Shown: piece by piece, positions 23,830 through 32,291 of the stretch
Numbering within the stretch: position 1 is the first letter of the stretch
Layout: each line of letters begins with the position of its first letter
Assembly (NCBI GenBank): GCA_025963285.1
Contig: JAOPUX010000127.1
Location: forward strand, 1-39,033
Direction of reading: 5' to 3'
Origin: Jatrophihabitans sp.
GTDB lineage: Bacteria; Actinomycetota; Actinomycetes; Mycobacteriales; Jatrophihabitantaceae
DNA: 39,033 nucleotides
Notes under the pieces: generated by a model
Databases searched by the model: none
Told to the model about the DNA's origin: nothing
Seen by the model: the letters and a program-made list of their open reading frames with translations, nothing else
Position numbers and translations under genes: made by a program

Positions 23830-25014
23830 TCAGCGTCGCAGGATCAGGGCACTGGTCGGGTTGACCCCCGGGCCCGAAGTCACCAGGGCTACCTCGGCGT
23901 CCTGGACCTGACTGGTGGACGTCCCGCGCAACTGCCGGACGGCCTCGATGGTGTGGGTGAAGCCCAGCAGGTAGACCTCGGAGAGGTTGCCGCCGTGGGT
24001 GTTCACCGGAAGGCGGCCTGTATCCCACCGGGTCCCGCCATCCTCGACGAAGGGGCCGCCCTCGCCGACAGCGCAGAAGCCGTAGTCCTCGAGCTGCATG
24101 ATTACGAGGGGGGAGAAGTGGTCGTACATCTCGGCTACGTCGATGTCTTCGGGGCCGAGCCCTGCGGCCGAGTAGAGCCGCGCCGCCAGCGGCCGATGAC
24201 CGGAGCTGGTGTACTCATCGCCTGGCATCTGGTGCGTGTAGATCCCTTGACCCCAAGCGCCCGAGCCGCCCTGGGCAGCCGCCCGGATGTGGACCGGGGT
24301 CTGCCGGAGGCTGCGGGCCCGCTCGGCCGAGGTGACGATGAGTGCGGTGCCGCCCTCGGTCTCCAAGCAGAAGTCGAGCAGTCGCAGCGGGTCGGCGATG
24401 ACTCGCGACGCATCGTGATCGGCCAGGGTGATCGGCGTGCGGTGAAGGGCCGCCGGGTTGCGTGAGGCATGCAGCCGCGTGGTGACAGCGACCTCGCCGA
24501 ATTGGCGGGTTGTAGTTCCGTACTGGTGCATGTGGCGCCGGGCCATCATCGCGAAGCTCTGCCCGGGCGACATCAAACCGAAGGGGTAGTTGAAGTCAAG
24601 GTCCGGTCCGCCGGCCGGCTCGCGCTGGTCGCGGAGGCGGGGCCGGCCGATGCGACGACCGCCAGGTCCGGTCGCCTTGAGGGCCTTGACGCAGAGCACG
24701 ACGTCGGCGTAGCCGGCTGCGACGGCCGCCGCGGCGTTGGCGATCGCGCCCTGCGAGCCACCTCCGCCCCCCGAGACGACGCTCGACCAGCGCAGCTCGG
24801 GGATTCCGAGCACCGACGACAGTCGGCCCGCGTCGAAGCCATTGTGGTAGAAGGAAAAGCCGTCGATGTCGTCCACCGACAGGCCGGCGTCTGCCACCGC
24901 ATTGAGCGTGGCCTCACACATCAGATCGATCTCGGTCCGGGTACCGGACCCGCCGCGCCGGAAGAAGGGGGTTGTACCGATTCCGACGATACATGTCTTG
25001 TCACGTAGTGACAT
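23830..25014 (-). CDS. Thiolase-like protein lacking the nucleophilic Cys; probable retro-aldolase subunit
   Basis: A 394-residue member of the thiolase superfamily, lipid-transfer-protein (SCP2/Ltp) branch. The position of the acylated Cys is a glycine run (SGGGGGSQGAIANAAAAVA, about 81-99), so normal thiolysis is not possible. His340 in NTHGG is kept. Tyr259 (GIYTH) and Tyr348 (SEVYLLG) could correspond to the tyrosines reported for the repurposed site of the steroid aldolase Ltp2; this alignment is from memory. With the DUF35 protein it probably cleaves a tertiary 3-hydroxyacyl-CoA into a ketone or aldehyde plus a shorter acyl-CoA. The gene lies 69 bases downstream of the tandem CaiB gene in the same direction. 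Confidence 0.85.
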   Translation of the reverse strand: MSLRDKTCIVGIGTTPFFRRGGSGTRTEIDLMCEATLNAVADAGLSVDDIDGFSFYHNGFDAGRLSSVLGIPELRWSSVVSGGGGGSQGAIANAAAAVAAGYADVVLCVKALKATGPGGRRIGRPRLRDQREPAGGPDLDFNYPFGLMSPGQSFAMMARRHMHQYGTTTRQFGEVAVTTRLHASRNPAALHRTPITLADHDASRVIADPLRLLDFCLETEGGTALIVTSAERARSLRQTPVHIRAAAQGGSGAWGQGIYTHQMPGDEYTSSGHRPLAARLYSAAGLGPEDIDVAEMYDHFSPLVIMQLEDYGFCAVGEGGPFVEDGGTRWDTGRLPVNTHGGNLSEVYLLGFTHTIEAVRQLRGTSTSQVQDAEVALVTSGPGVNPTSALILRR

Positions 25015-25083
25015 CGCGACTGATTCCGTCCCGGCCGGCCGCCTGCGCGACCGTGCCTGCTCTGTAGCGAACTCCGCGGCCGG

Positions 25084-27528
25084 TCAGCCGACGGAGATGA
25101 CATCCTTGGCCAGCAACTCCGAGATCGCTTGCTCATCCAGACCGATCTCGGTCAGCACCGCGGCCGTGTGCTGGCCGAGCGTGCAGCCGACGGTCGCCGT
25201 CGTCTGCGACCGGGACAGGTGAATCAAGGGCCCGATCCGCTCGTACTCGCCGATGATCGGGCTGTCGACCGTAACTAGGTAGCCATGCTCACGGCCGAAG
25301 TCGCCGATGAAGTTCGACTCGACGGTGCGTTCGTCGGCGACGACACACCCCACATCGCGAGCCAGCAGATCTCGTTCCCACTCCACGGCGGGCCGGGTGG
25401 CGAACCGCTCGGCCAGCGCCTCGCCCAGCTCTGCGTCGTGCTTGGCTCGGGAACTCTCGTCGGCGAAGCGGCTATCCGCGGCCAGCGGGGCGAACGGGGT
25501 GGCGCTGACCAGGCTGTGCCACTCGCGCTCGGCTGGCGCGGCTAGAAAGACCCAGCCCGAGGACGTTTCGTACAGCCGGTAAAGGGCATGCAGGCCGTAA
25601 CCGTCCGGGCCGACGGTCGGCACTGGGGGCTTGTCGTCGAACTCGACCATCTGGTCGGCCATCGCGTGGATCGTCGAGTGCAGCATGCTGGTCCGGATCA
25701 CCTGACCGGGGTGCCCGAGCCGGGCCAGGTACGCCGCCAGGGCTAGGGCCGAAGCGACCGCGGCCGAGGCGATGCCGTCCGGCTGCGTCGCTGCTCCGCC
25801 CGCGGCGGCCATCATTTGCACTGATCGCGCCCGCACGTCGGCGAGGTGTTCCACGTTGCCGTCCGGCACGATGTCTCCGGCGTTGCGACCGGCTAGACCT
25901 CCTCCCGCAGACATGGTCGGCGCGAAGGCCGGGCGACGACCGTAGGGACCTTCGGTGCCGTAGCCGGGGGCGTAGACGTAGGTGAGGTCGGGGTTCACCT
26001 TCTGCAGGTCGTCCGGGCCTAGTCCCAATCGCTCGGCGACGCCGGCACGGAATGAGCAGAGCGCGATCGTCGACAGCCCCGCGATGCGCTCCACCAGCTC
26101 TCGGCCTTCGGGCCGCGCAAAGTCGATCACTACCGACTCCTTGCCCTGCAGCACCTTCATCGCGCCAGCCTCAGGGAAGGGGAGCAGCGTCCGAAGCGGC
26201 TCGCCATCCAGCGGTTCGATCTTGATGACTCGTGCCCCGAGGTCGGTGAGCACCGTGGCTCCGAACGGCCCGGCGAAGAAGGACCCCAGCTCGAGGATGA
26301 CCATGCCGCTCAGCGGTTGTCCGGGAGATGCAGGCTCGGTGGCGGCGCCACGGAGGGTTGGGCCGCCGTCGCGCGGAGCGGAGCCCCGCCAGCCGCGGCG
26401 ATCGTTGAGGGCCGGCGCGCTCTCCAGGAGAAGCGGCACGTCATCGATGGCCACGATCGGCGCCGGCTGCCGCACCGGTCCCAGCACAGGGTCGTCGATG
26501 ACCACGACGCCTCCAGTGGCTACCACCTGCGGGTGGTGCAGAACGTCGGTGCCGCGACGAAAGATCTCGGCGAAGACGTCGTCGTTCTCGGCGAACAGCT
26601 CCTGCCATTCGGCGAGGGTGCGGGTTCGGGCCGCCTCAAGAATCATGTCCCAGAACCTCAGGCGCTGGTCGATGTCGGGGAAGTCCGGCACCGACTTCCA
26701 CGCCGGGTCGTCGAACATCCACGCCAACCCCAGCTTCTCCATGAAGACGCGGAAGTGGCGGGGCTGGGTCTGTGAGAACTGCAGCCAGTGCCCGTCCGCG
26801 GTGAGGGCCACCAGCAGCCGGAAGGCGAGATGGTGATTCGGTAACCCGTCGGCGGTGAAACGTGGCACGGCGGAGAATGCACCCGGAAAGCGCGAGACGA
26901 TCGCGGCGTTGGCCTGGTTGTACGGATCCTGGCCCGCTAGCGCCTCGGCCAGACTGACCTGGACCTGTTGGCCGAGGCCGCTTGTCTCTCGCTCGACCAG
27001 GGCGGCGAAGACACCGGCCAGCGCGGATTGCCCGGCGCTCCACGATGCGTAAGGCACGCTGCAGAACGTCGGGCCCGGACGGGGTGTGATCTGCTGGAAC
27101 GACGTCCACATCGCCCCCACCTTGGCTAGCACCAGGGCCTCGTAGCCTTTGCTCGCAGCCAGTGGTCCGTGCGGTCCCCAGCCCGAGATCGAGGCGTAGA
27201 CGAGCCGCGGGTTTACCGCGCTGACCGACGCGTAGTCCAGGCCGAGACGCGCGGTGGCGGCGTCGCGAAGGCTGCTGACGACGACATCGGCCTCGGCTAT
27301 TAGGGCCCGGGCCGCCTCGGCATCACTGGGTAGCTGCAGGTCGAGCTCGATGCTGTGCTTCCCCCGGCCAAGCAAGGGATAACCGACCAGACGGCGGAGG
27401 GAAGAACCCCCTGGTGGCTCGACCATGAGTACGTCGGCCCCTAGATCGGCCAGCGGAAGCGTTGCCAGAGCGGAGGGCAGCGATGCCGAGAGGTCGAGCA
27501 CGCGCAGGTGCCTGAGCGGCCCGCTCAC
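25084..27528 (-). CDS. Tandem CaiB/BaiF-type CoA-transferase (two domains in one chain)
   Basis: About 814 residues from GTG 27528. Two complete class III CoA-transferase domains follow each other: the first opens LRVLDLSASLPSALATLPLADLGADVLMVEPPGG, in two parts, and the second opens SGMVILELGSFFAGPFGATVLTDLGARVIKIEPLDGEP. A linker rich in Pro, Gly and Arg joins them near residues 400-425. Single-domain enzymes of this family act as intertwined dimers, so a fused pair may be a pseudo-heterodimer with one catalytic half. The predicted job is to place CoA on the incoming acid. The frame could start as far upstream as 27672, but that N-terminus is low-complexity. GTG 27528 overlaps the stop of a 25-codon ORF by four bases. 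Confidence 0.85.
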   Translation of the reverse strand: MSGPLRHLRVLDLSASLPSALATLPLADLGADVLMVEPPGGSSLRRLVGYPLLGRGKHSIELDLQLPSDAEAARALIAEADVVVSSLRDAATARLGLDYASVSAVNPRLVYASISGWGPHGPLAASKGYEALVLAKVGAMWTSFQQITPRPGPTFCSVPYASWSAGQSALAGVFAALVERETSGLGQQVQVSLAEALAGQDPYNQANAAIVSRFPGAFSAVPRFTADGLPNHHLAFRLLVALTADGHWLQFSQTQPRHFRVFMEKLGLAWMFDDPAWKSVPDFPDIDQRLRFWDMILEAARTRTLAEWQELFAENDDVFAEIFRRGTDVLHHPQVVATGGVVVIDDPVLGPVRQPAPIVAIDDVPLLLESAPALNDRRGWRGSAPRDGGPTLRGAATEPASPGQPLSGMVILELGSFFAGPFGATVLTDLGARVIKIEPLDGEPLRTLLPFPEAGAMKVLQGKESVVIDFARPEGRELVERIAGLSTIALCSFRAGVAERLGLGPDDLQKVNPDLTYVYAPGYGTEGPYGRRPAFAPTMSAGGGLAGRNAGDIVPDGNVEHLADVRARSVQMMAAAGGAATQPDGIASAAVASALALAAYLARLGHPGQVIRTSMLHSTIHAMADQMVEFDDKPPVPTVGPDGYGLHALYRLYETSSGWVFLAAPAEREWHSLVSATPFAPLAADSRFADESSRAKHDAELGEALAERFATRPAVEWERDLLARDVGCVVADERTVESNFIGDFGREHGYLVTVDSPIIGEYERIGPLIHLSRSQTTATVGCTLGQHTAAVLTEIGLDEQAISELLAKDVISVG

Positions 27529-27602
27529 CAGCCCAGCGCCCGGCCGCGAGGGAAGTGCGAGGTGAGACGGCGGCCTCCGCGGCTGCGAGGGTCGTCCGTC
27601 AT
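27525..27602 (-). CDS. Possible 25-residue leader peptide coupled to the tandem CaiB gene
   Basis: ATG 27602 has GGAAGG eight bases upstream. The ORF begins MTDDPRSRGGRR, is Arg-rich, and ends TGG-TGA where the TGA overlaps the GTG start of the CaiB gene (GTGA). The CaiB GTG has no good ribosome site of its own, so its translation may depend on this leader. Alternatively it is the true N-terminus in another frame, separated by a frameshift. No family is recognisable. Confidence 0.4.
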   Translation of the reverse strand: MTDDPRSRGGRRLTSHFPRGRALGW

Positions 27603-27666
27603 GTGCGCATCCTTCCGGGTCATCAGCGTTGATTGACGTGGAGACACTATCAACTACTAGAACTGC

Positions 27667-27683
27667 GTTCAAGGTGTAGAACT
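27667..27683. promoter_or_regulatory. Putative operator, TTC-N8-GAA motif, upstream of the tandem CaiB gene
   Basis: On the minus strand this reads AGTTCTACACCTTGAAC, matching the site at 31777-31793 at 13 of 17 positions. It stands 65 bases before the leader ATG at 27602. A second GAAC-N3-GTTC palindrome overlaps its left end (27660-27670). Confidence 0.55.
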
Positions 27684-27704
27684 CGATCGGTCAAGCCGAA
27701 AGGA

Positions 27705-27938
27705 TCAACTCGACGCGGTGTGGGCCCGGGCGAGCGCGAGTCCCTGCCATCTATCGAGGGCGATCGCCTCCCACCGGCCGCAGGCACAGGCGCAGAGATA
27801 CGTGCCGTCCTCCTGCGGCAGCACCGATTGAGCAATGCAGCCGTCCCGGGTGTCAGCCGCCCCGGGCAGGAACTCGTTAGGCGAGTCGTAGAGGGCGCTC
27901 TCCTCGAACGAGTCGACGCTCTCCTGCCCCGAGGTCAT
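27705..27938 (-). CDS. Small CxCxC-motif protein
   Basis: A 77-residue protein. The N-terminal half is acidic (SVDSFEESALYDSPNEFLPG) and the C-terminal half contains GTYLCACACGRWEAIALDRW, a close cluster of three Cys plus an earlier Cys in RDGCIAQ, suitable for a metal site. Its ATG overlaps the amidohydrolase stop by four bases (ATGA), so it is translated with that gene. I do not know its function. Its place between an amidohydrolase and a CoA-transferase argues for an accessory subunit or a small electron or metal carrier in the pathway. The operator at 27667-27683 lies just beyond its stop. Confidence 0.65.
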   Translation of the reverse strand: MTSGQESVDSFEESALYDSPNEFLPGAADTRDGCIAQSVLPQEDGTYLCACACGRWEAIALDRWQGLALARAHTASS

Positions 27939-29059
27939 GCTGCATCGGGCAGGGCTGGCACCCCGGGGAACAGCTCGTTGAACGCCTCGACCGTGATCCG
28001 ATGCTGCACCGCCGGATCGACGTGGCCGAACAGGTGCCGCAGCGTCTCCTGGGTGTGTCCGAAGGTGCCCTCCATGTGGGGGTAGTCGCTACCCCAGAGG
28101 ACGTTGCGGTAGCCCATCGCGGTCATGGCTGCCACGGCTGATTCGTCGTGCTGGAACGAGGCGTAGACCTGGGAGTAAATGATCTCTTTCGGGGAGCGCT
28201 TGAGTTTGGGTCGGACGGCCATCGCGTGCTGGCGGTAGCCCTCCTCCATCCGGTCGGCCACGAAGGGAACCCAGGTTGCGCCGCCCTCGGAGACCAGGAC
28301 CTTCAGGTCGGGGTGGCGATCCAGAGCGCCCGAGGCCACCATCTTGGTCACCGCGCGCTGGCCACCGTACGTCGTCTCGGTGTAGTTCAGGACGGCCCCA
28401 CCCGGCCCGCGGTAGGCCAGGCCGAACGACCCTGCCTTGGACATGTCGATCGGCTCACTGCCGATGTGGAAGGCCAGGACCATCCCGGTCCGCTCGAGTA
28501 CTTCCCAGAACGGCTCCCACTCGTCGTAGTGGTAGTCCTTCTGTAGCGGGTGGGGGGTTACCGGCATGTACACGGCCCGGAAGCCGAGTTCTGCGCAGCG
28601 CTCCAGCTCGGCGATTCCGTCGGCGATGTCGAGAGTGGAGACCTGCGCGGTACTCACTAGTCGAGGCGAGAAGCGATCGATCGTCTCGTAGGCCCAGTCA
28701 TTCGAGACGCGGAGGGCCTCGCGGAGCACCTCCGGCGTCCGAAACGAGCTGCTCCACATCCCCAGCGACGGGAAGACCAGCTCGGCCCAGATGCCCTCCT
28801 GGTCAAGGTCGACCAGGCGCTTGCCCACGTCGCGTGCACCGGCCGCTCGATGGGTGAGTTCCTTGAATTCCTTGGCCGTGCCGGTTGGCAGCCGCCTGCG
28901 GAAGCTCATGCCGTCGATGTGAACCGTCTCCCATTGGCCGTCGGGATCCTTCTCTGCCCGGGGCACGAGCTCGGCCAAGCGGGCGGGGAGATGGTCCCGC
29001 CAGAGGTTCTCGGGCTCGAGGAAGTGCGAATCGGCCGAATTTGCCCAGATCTTGTCCAC
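27935..29059 (-). CDS. Amidohydrolase-family (TIM-barrel, metal-dependent) protein
   Basis: A 374-residue amidohydrolase_2-type protein. The metal motif near the N-terminus is SADSHFLEP (Asp10, His12), followed by the barrel His in LAFHIGSEP, a KVLVSEGGATWVP strand, and the terminal Asp motif LWGSDYPHMEGTFGHT. The ACMSD/LigW branch carries out decarboxylations and C-C or ring hydrolyses rather than amide hydrolysis, and members are frequent in CoA-linked catabolic clusters of actinobacteria. Here it could open a ring or cleave a beta-dicarbonyl-type intermediate. It starts one base after the DUF2889 stop and overlaps the small CxCxC gene at its end. Confidence 0.85.
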   Translation of the reverse strand: MDKIWANSADSHFLEPENLWRDHLPARLAELVPRAEKDPDGQWETVHIDGMSFRRRLPTGTAKEFKELTHRAAGARDVGKRLVDLDQEGIWAELVFPSLGMWSSSFRTPEVLREALRVSNDWAYETIDRFSPRLVSTAQVSTLDIADGIAELERCAELGFRAVYMPVTPHPLQKDYHYDEWEPFWEVLERTGMVLAFHIGSEPIDMSKAGSFGLAYRGPGGAVLNYTETTYGGQRAVTKMVASGALDRHPDLKVLVSEGGATWVPFVADRMEEGYRQHAMAVRPKLKRSPKEIIYSQVYASFQHDESAVAAMTAMGYRNVLWGSDYPHMEGTFGHTQETLRHLFGHVDPAVQHRITVEAFNELFPGVPALPDAA

Positions 29060-29060
29060 G

Positions 29061-30110
29061 TCATGCTCCTTGGCTCGTGCGGGGGATGTCGGGCTGCCCG
29101 TCGATCAGAATGTCGAGCAGCGCGGGTACGTCGGCGAGAGATCGCAGTGTGTCGTTGAGATGGGTGCAGGTCAGCGGTCCGGTCCACGTCTCGCGAATGC
29201 GTTCTCGCAGCTCGTCGAGCGGGACTCCCTGCAAATTTCCGGCGCTGGCCGGCGCGGCACTGCACTCCACCCACGGGAGGGTGTTGCCCGTCGCGGCGCA
29301 GGCGGTGAAGGCCGACAGGTCTGGCGCGATCTCTGCGGTCACCGAGTACTCGTGGATGACTGTTTCGATGTCGTCGACCCGCCGGTAGGAGTCGCGGAAG
29401 AGGACGTCCACCGACACCGACTCATCAGCGTTGCGCCAGACGTCGATCCGACGCGCCCGTCGCATGGCATGCCGAGGCAGGACCTCGATCGAGTGCCAGG
29501 CCAGCGGGTCGTCGCTGGCGAGTGAGGGGGCGACCGGGCCGGTGACAACAGGGGCCCGCCCGGCAGCCCGCACCTCGGTCAAGATCGTTCCTTCGGGAGT
29601 GAAGCCGGCGCAGACGTTGACCGGATACTCGCTGCGATGCCCGGGAGGGCGCGCACCGCTGATGGACAGCGCGGCGTTGACCGCCTGTCCCGAGACCAGC
29701 GTGGCCACCGGCAGGTCGTCCAGCAGCAGGTAGAGCAGGCTGTCTTCGGCGAGCAGTGAGGGGTCAGCGGCAGTGAATGCGGCCCGGAACCCCGAACCGG
29801 CCCGCGCTCCGACGACGCTCCGTAACGCCGGCCGCTCTGGGGCGGTCTCCAGTTGCGAGATTTGCCGGCCGCCGTAGAAGTCGACCAAGGCCTCGAACGC
29901 GGCGAACTGCTCGTGGCCAACCGCCCCGGTAGGAGTGGTCTTCAGGTCGCGGCCTCGGCCGAGGAGCAGGAGCGGACCGGTCGGGCCTTCGTCGCGCCGC
30001 ATGTCGATTGTGGTGGTCCGCCTCACCGAGTCCGGGCGCCGCGGCGGGGTGCCGCCCGTCGGCTCGTGCCGACCGTGCCGCGGGTTCAACCGACCGACGT
30101 CGAGGGTCAT
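29061..30110 (-). CDS. DUF2889 domain protein
   Basis: A 349-residue soluble protein of the DUF2889 family: an N-terminal RRTTTIDMRR and GRGRDLKTT pair, and the family's C-terminal CTHLNDTLRSLADVPALL. The function is not established. Members sit mostly within CoA-thioester catabolic clusters beside amidohydrolase, enoyl-CoA hydratase and SDR genes, as here, which suggests a catalytic or ligand-binding step on an acyl intermediate. The conserved Cys-Thr-His-Leu-Asn near the end would be the first place to look for an active site. Its start lies one base after the hydratase stop, and its own stop is one base from the amidohydrolase ATG, so the genes are tightly coupled. Confidence 0.8.
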   Translation of the reverse strand: MTLDVGRLNPRHGRHEPTGGTPPRRPDSVRRTTTIDMRRDEGPTGPLLLLGRGRDLKTTPTGAVGHEQFAAFEALVDFYGGRQISQLETAPERPALRSVVGARAGSGFRAAFTAADPSLLAEDSLLYLLLDDLPVATLVSGQAVNAALSISGARPPGHRSEYPVNVCAGFTPEGTILTEVRAAGRAPVVTGPVAPSLASDDPLAWHSIEVLPRHAMRRARRIDVWRNADESVSVDVLFRDSYRRVDDIETVIHEYSVTAEIAPDLSAFTACAATGNTLPWVECSAAPASAGNLQGVPLDELRERIRETWTGPLTCTHLNDTLRSLADVPALLDILIDGQPDIPRTSQGA

Positions 30111-30111
30111 G

Positions 30112-30915
30112 TCACTGCCCGGTCCAGCGGGGGGCCCGGCGTTGGCTGAACGCCGTCACGCCTTCCTTGGCGTCGTCGGAGGCGAAGATCGGGTCGACGT
30201 AGGGAGCCTGTCGGCTGAACAGCTCGCTGCTGGGCCAGTCTGCCGAGTCGATCGCCAGCTGCTTGATCAGCCGTACGGCTAGAGGGGCATTGGCGGCGAT
30301 CAGGCGGCCCAGCTCCAGCGCCCGGTCGAGCGCCTGCCCGGGGGCGACGACGTCGTTCACCAGCCCGAAGTGCGCCGCTCGATCGGCGCTGAGCGGCTCG
30401 CCAGTCAGCAGGATCTCCAGGGCGATCGGCAGGGGCATCCGACGCGGTAGGCGGACCGCGCCGCCGCCCGCCGCGGCCAACCCTCGCTTCACTTCAGGAA
30501 GGCCGAAGGAGGCGGTCTCGGCGGCCACCACTAGGTCGCAGGCCAGCACGAGCTCGAAGCCACCGCCGAGTGCCCAGCCTTCGACAGCGGCGATGAGCGG
30601 CTTGCGCGGCGGCGCCTCGGTGATGCCGGCGAATCCTCGACCGGGCACGCGTGGCCTTTCGCCGAGGGCGAAGCGCTTGAGGTCCATCCCGGCGCAGAAT
30701 GTGCCGCCGGCACCGGTGATTACCCCGACGGCGAGATCAGGGCTGCTGTCGAGGAGGTCGACCGCGTCAGCGATGATCTGTGCCGCGGCGAGCGTCATGG
30801 CGTTGCGCTGGTCCGGACGGTTGATCGTAATCACCAGCACCGGTCCGACCGTCTCGGCCAGCGCGTCGGGGGGCAGTTCCTTGTTGTCCGTCGTCGTCGC
30901 CGCCATGACCGTCAT
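30112..30915 (-). CDS. Enoyl-CoA hydratase/isomerase
   Basis: A 267-residue crotonase-family protein. The CoA-binding and oxyanion segments are AGGTFCAGMDLKRF and EGWALGGGFELVLACD. Both glutamates of a true hydratase are present: Glu121 (GGFELVL) and Glu141 (FGLPEVKRGL), equivalent to Glu144 and Glu164 of the rat enzyme. It should add water across an enoyl-CoA. ATG 30915 overlaps the upstream SDR stop by four bases; ATG 30906 is an alternative. Together with the SDR it supplies the hydration and oxidation steps of a beta-oxidation-like sequence. Confidence 0.93.
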   Translation of the reverse strand: MTVMAATTTDNKELPPDALAETVGPVLVITINRPDQRNAMTLAAAQIIADAVDLLDSSPDLAVGVITGAGGTFCAGMDLKRFALGERPRVPGRGFAGITEAPPRKPLIAAVEGWALGGGFELVLACDLVVAAETASFGLPEVKRGLAAAGGGAVRLPRRMPLPIALEILLTGEPLSADRAAHFGLVNDVVAPGQALDRALELGRLIAANAPLAVRLIKQLAIDSADWPSSELFSRQAPYVDPIFASDDAKEGVTAFSQRRAPRWTGQ

Positions 30916-31682
30916 CGCGGTGCCATCCGGATTGCCCCGTCCAGCCGGATGGTCTCGCCGTTGACGTAGGGGTTGCGGATCAGCTCCACCGCTAGCGAGC
31001 CGAAATCGTCGGGGTGGCCGAGGCGCTTGGGGTGCGGCACCGTTGCGGCCAGGCTCTCTCGGATGTCCTGGCGCAGCCGGCCGAGCATGGGGGTGTCCAT
31101 GATCCCGGGGGCGATCGTGTTGACGCGGACCTGCCAGCTGGCCAGATCGCGCGCGGCCACCAGGGTCAGACCGTGGATGCCGGCCTTCGACGCGGAGTAG
31201 GAGGCCTGCCCGATCTGCCCGTCGAATGCGGCTACCGATGCTGTGAGCACGATGGCACCGCGGTCTCCGTCGTCGAGGATCGGCAGCCTGGCCATGCGTG
31301 CCGCCGACAGGCGCAGCACGTTGTAGGTCCCGATCAGGTTGACCCGGACCACCTCGGCGAAGGTATCGAGCCCGCCCGGCTCGCGGTTCTTGTCGATGAT
31401 CCGGGTGCGGTCCCCGCCCCGGCCGGCGCAGTGCACCACCGCCCGAGCTCCGCCGAGTTCGTCAGCTTGATCCAGAGCAGCCTCGAACTGTTCCGCGTCG
31501 GTTATGTCGGCGGCGACGAATGTCGCTCCGTTGCCCAGCTGCTCGACGGCCTGGTGCCCGAGTTCCTCGGAGAGGTCCACCAGTACCACCCTGCCACCAG
31601 CCGCAACGATCTGGCTCGCGGTCGCGAGGCCCAGGCCGGATGCGCCGCCGCTCACGAGCACGACCGTCCCGTCGATCTGCAT
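30912..31682 (-). CDS. SDR dehydrogenase, 3-hydroxyacyl-CoA dehydrogenase type II-like
   Basis: A 256-residue classical short-chain dehydrogenase: cofactor turn GGASGLG (12-18), Asp36 after the second strand favouring NAD, catalytic Ser149, Tyr162 and Lys166 (YSASKAG), and a PGIMDTPML segment. The insertion between strands 4 and 5 and the pattern NREPGGLDTFAEVVRVNLIGTYNVLRL resemble 3-hydroxyacyl-CoA dehydrogenase type II (17-beta-HSD10), which oxidises hydroxyacyl-CoAs and some steroids. It is the first gene of the long minus-strand operon ending with the small CxCxC gene; the operator at 31777-31793 lies 95 bases before its ATG. Confidence 0.9.
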   Translation of the reverse strand: MQIDGTVVLVSGGASGLGLATASQIVAAGGRVVLVDLSEELGHQAVEQLGNGATFVAADITDAEQFEAALDQADELGGARAVVHCAGRGGDRTRIIDKNREPGGLDTFAEVVRVNLIGTYNVLRLSAARMARLPILDDGDRGAIVLTASVAAFDGQIGQASYSASKAGIHGLTLVAARDLASWQVRVNTIAPGIMDTPMLGRLRQDIRESLAATVPHPKRLGHPDDFGSLAVELIRNPYVNGETIRLDGAIRMAPR

Positions 31683-31776
31683 ATCTACTCCTACGTTGGC
31701 ATGGATGCGAGCGGGGCGGCCGACCGTTCGGCTCTTCCCGGCAACAAGACCGGAGCCCGGCCCCGGTCACCCAATC

Positions 31777-31793
31777 TGTTCTATACCTAGAAT
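31777..31793. promoter_or_regulatory. Putative operator, TTC-N8-GAA motif, upstream of the SDR operon
   Basis: TGTTCTATACCTAGAAT; arms TTCTA and TAGAA are perfectly complementary. A second perfect palindrome, AGAATCA (31789-31795) with TGATTCT (31808-31814), overlaps its right half, so two dimers could bind side by side. AT content is far above that of the surroundings. Confidence 0.6.
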
Positions 31794-31850
31794 CAAGATC
31801 GGTATACTGATTCTTGTCGGTCGCGAGGCATTTAGCAAGGGCGATCTTTG

Positions 31851-32249
31851 TCAGGCCGGACCGGACGCCGACCTGTAGTCCGCGTCGCTCACCGGGCCGC
31901 TCCACGCAGGAGAGCCGAGTGACGTCGCCACGTGTGTCATGAGCGTGCTGGCTGTGCCGCCGTGCCAGTGCAATTCGCCCGGTGCGCACCACACGACATC
32001 GCCGGCGCGGAGCGGCTGGGGATCCTCGCCCTCGACGCAGATCAGGCCTCGCCCGCTCGTCACAACGAGGATCTGCCCGTGCTCGTGGCTATGCCAGTGG
32101 GTGCGAGTCCCAGGCGGAAAGGTCACGGCGCTGATCCCGTGCCCCTCGGCGATCCCGGTTACCAGCGGATCGACGAAGGCCGTTCCGGAGAACCGGTCGG
32201 AGCGGGCGGCCGTGGGCTGTCCTTCGGCGCCACCGTGGGCGATCTTCAT
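31851..32249 (-). CDS. Cupin-domain protein
   Basis: A 132-residue single cupin. The first motif is HWHSHEHGQILVV (His51, His53 or His55, His57, Gln59) and the second PGELHWHGG (His94, His96), a full metal-binding set. The fold is preceded by RFSGTAFVDPLVTG and followed by MTHVATSL, a pattern common in the small cupins associated with carboxymuconolactone-decarboxylase-like proteins. It could be an isomerase, a dioxygenase or a detoxification enzyme. It lies 42 bases downstream of an acyl-CoA dehydrogenase gene in the same direction and ends 168 bases before the SDR operon. Confidence 0.85.
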   Translation of the reverse strand: MKIAHGGAEGQPTAARSDRFSGTAFVDPLVTGIAEGHGISAVTFPPGTRTHWHSHEHGQILVVTSGRGLICVEGEDPQPLRAGDVVWCAPGELHWHGGTASTLMTHVATSLGSPAWSGPVSDADYRSASGPA

Positions 32250-32291
32250 GAGTAGGCCTCTTGTGTGGAAGTCAGTGGTGACCGATGGGAA

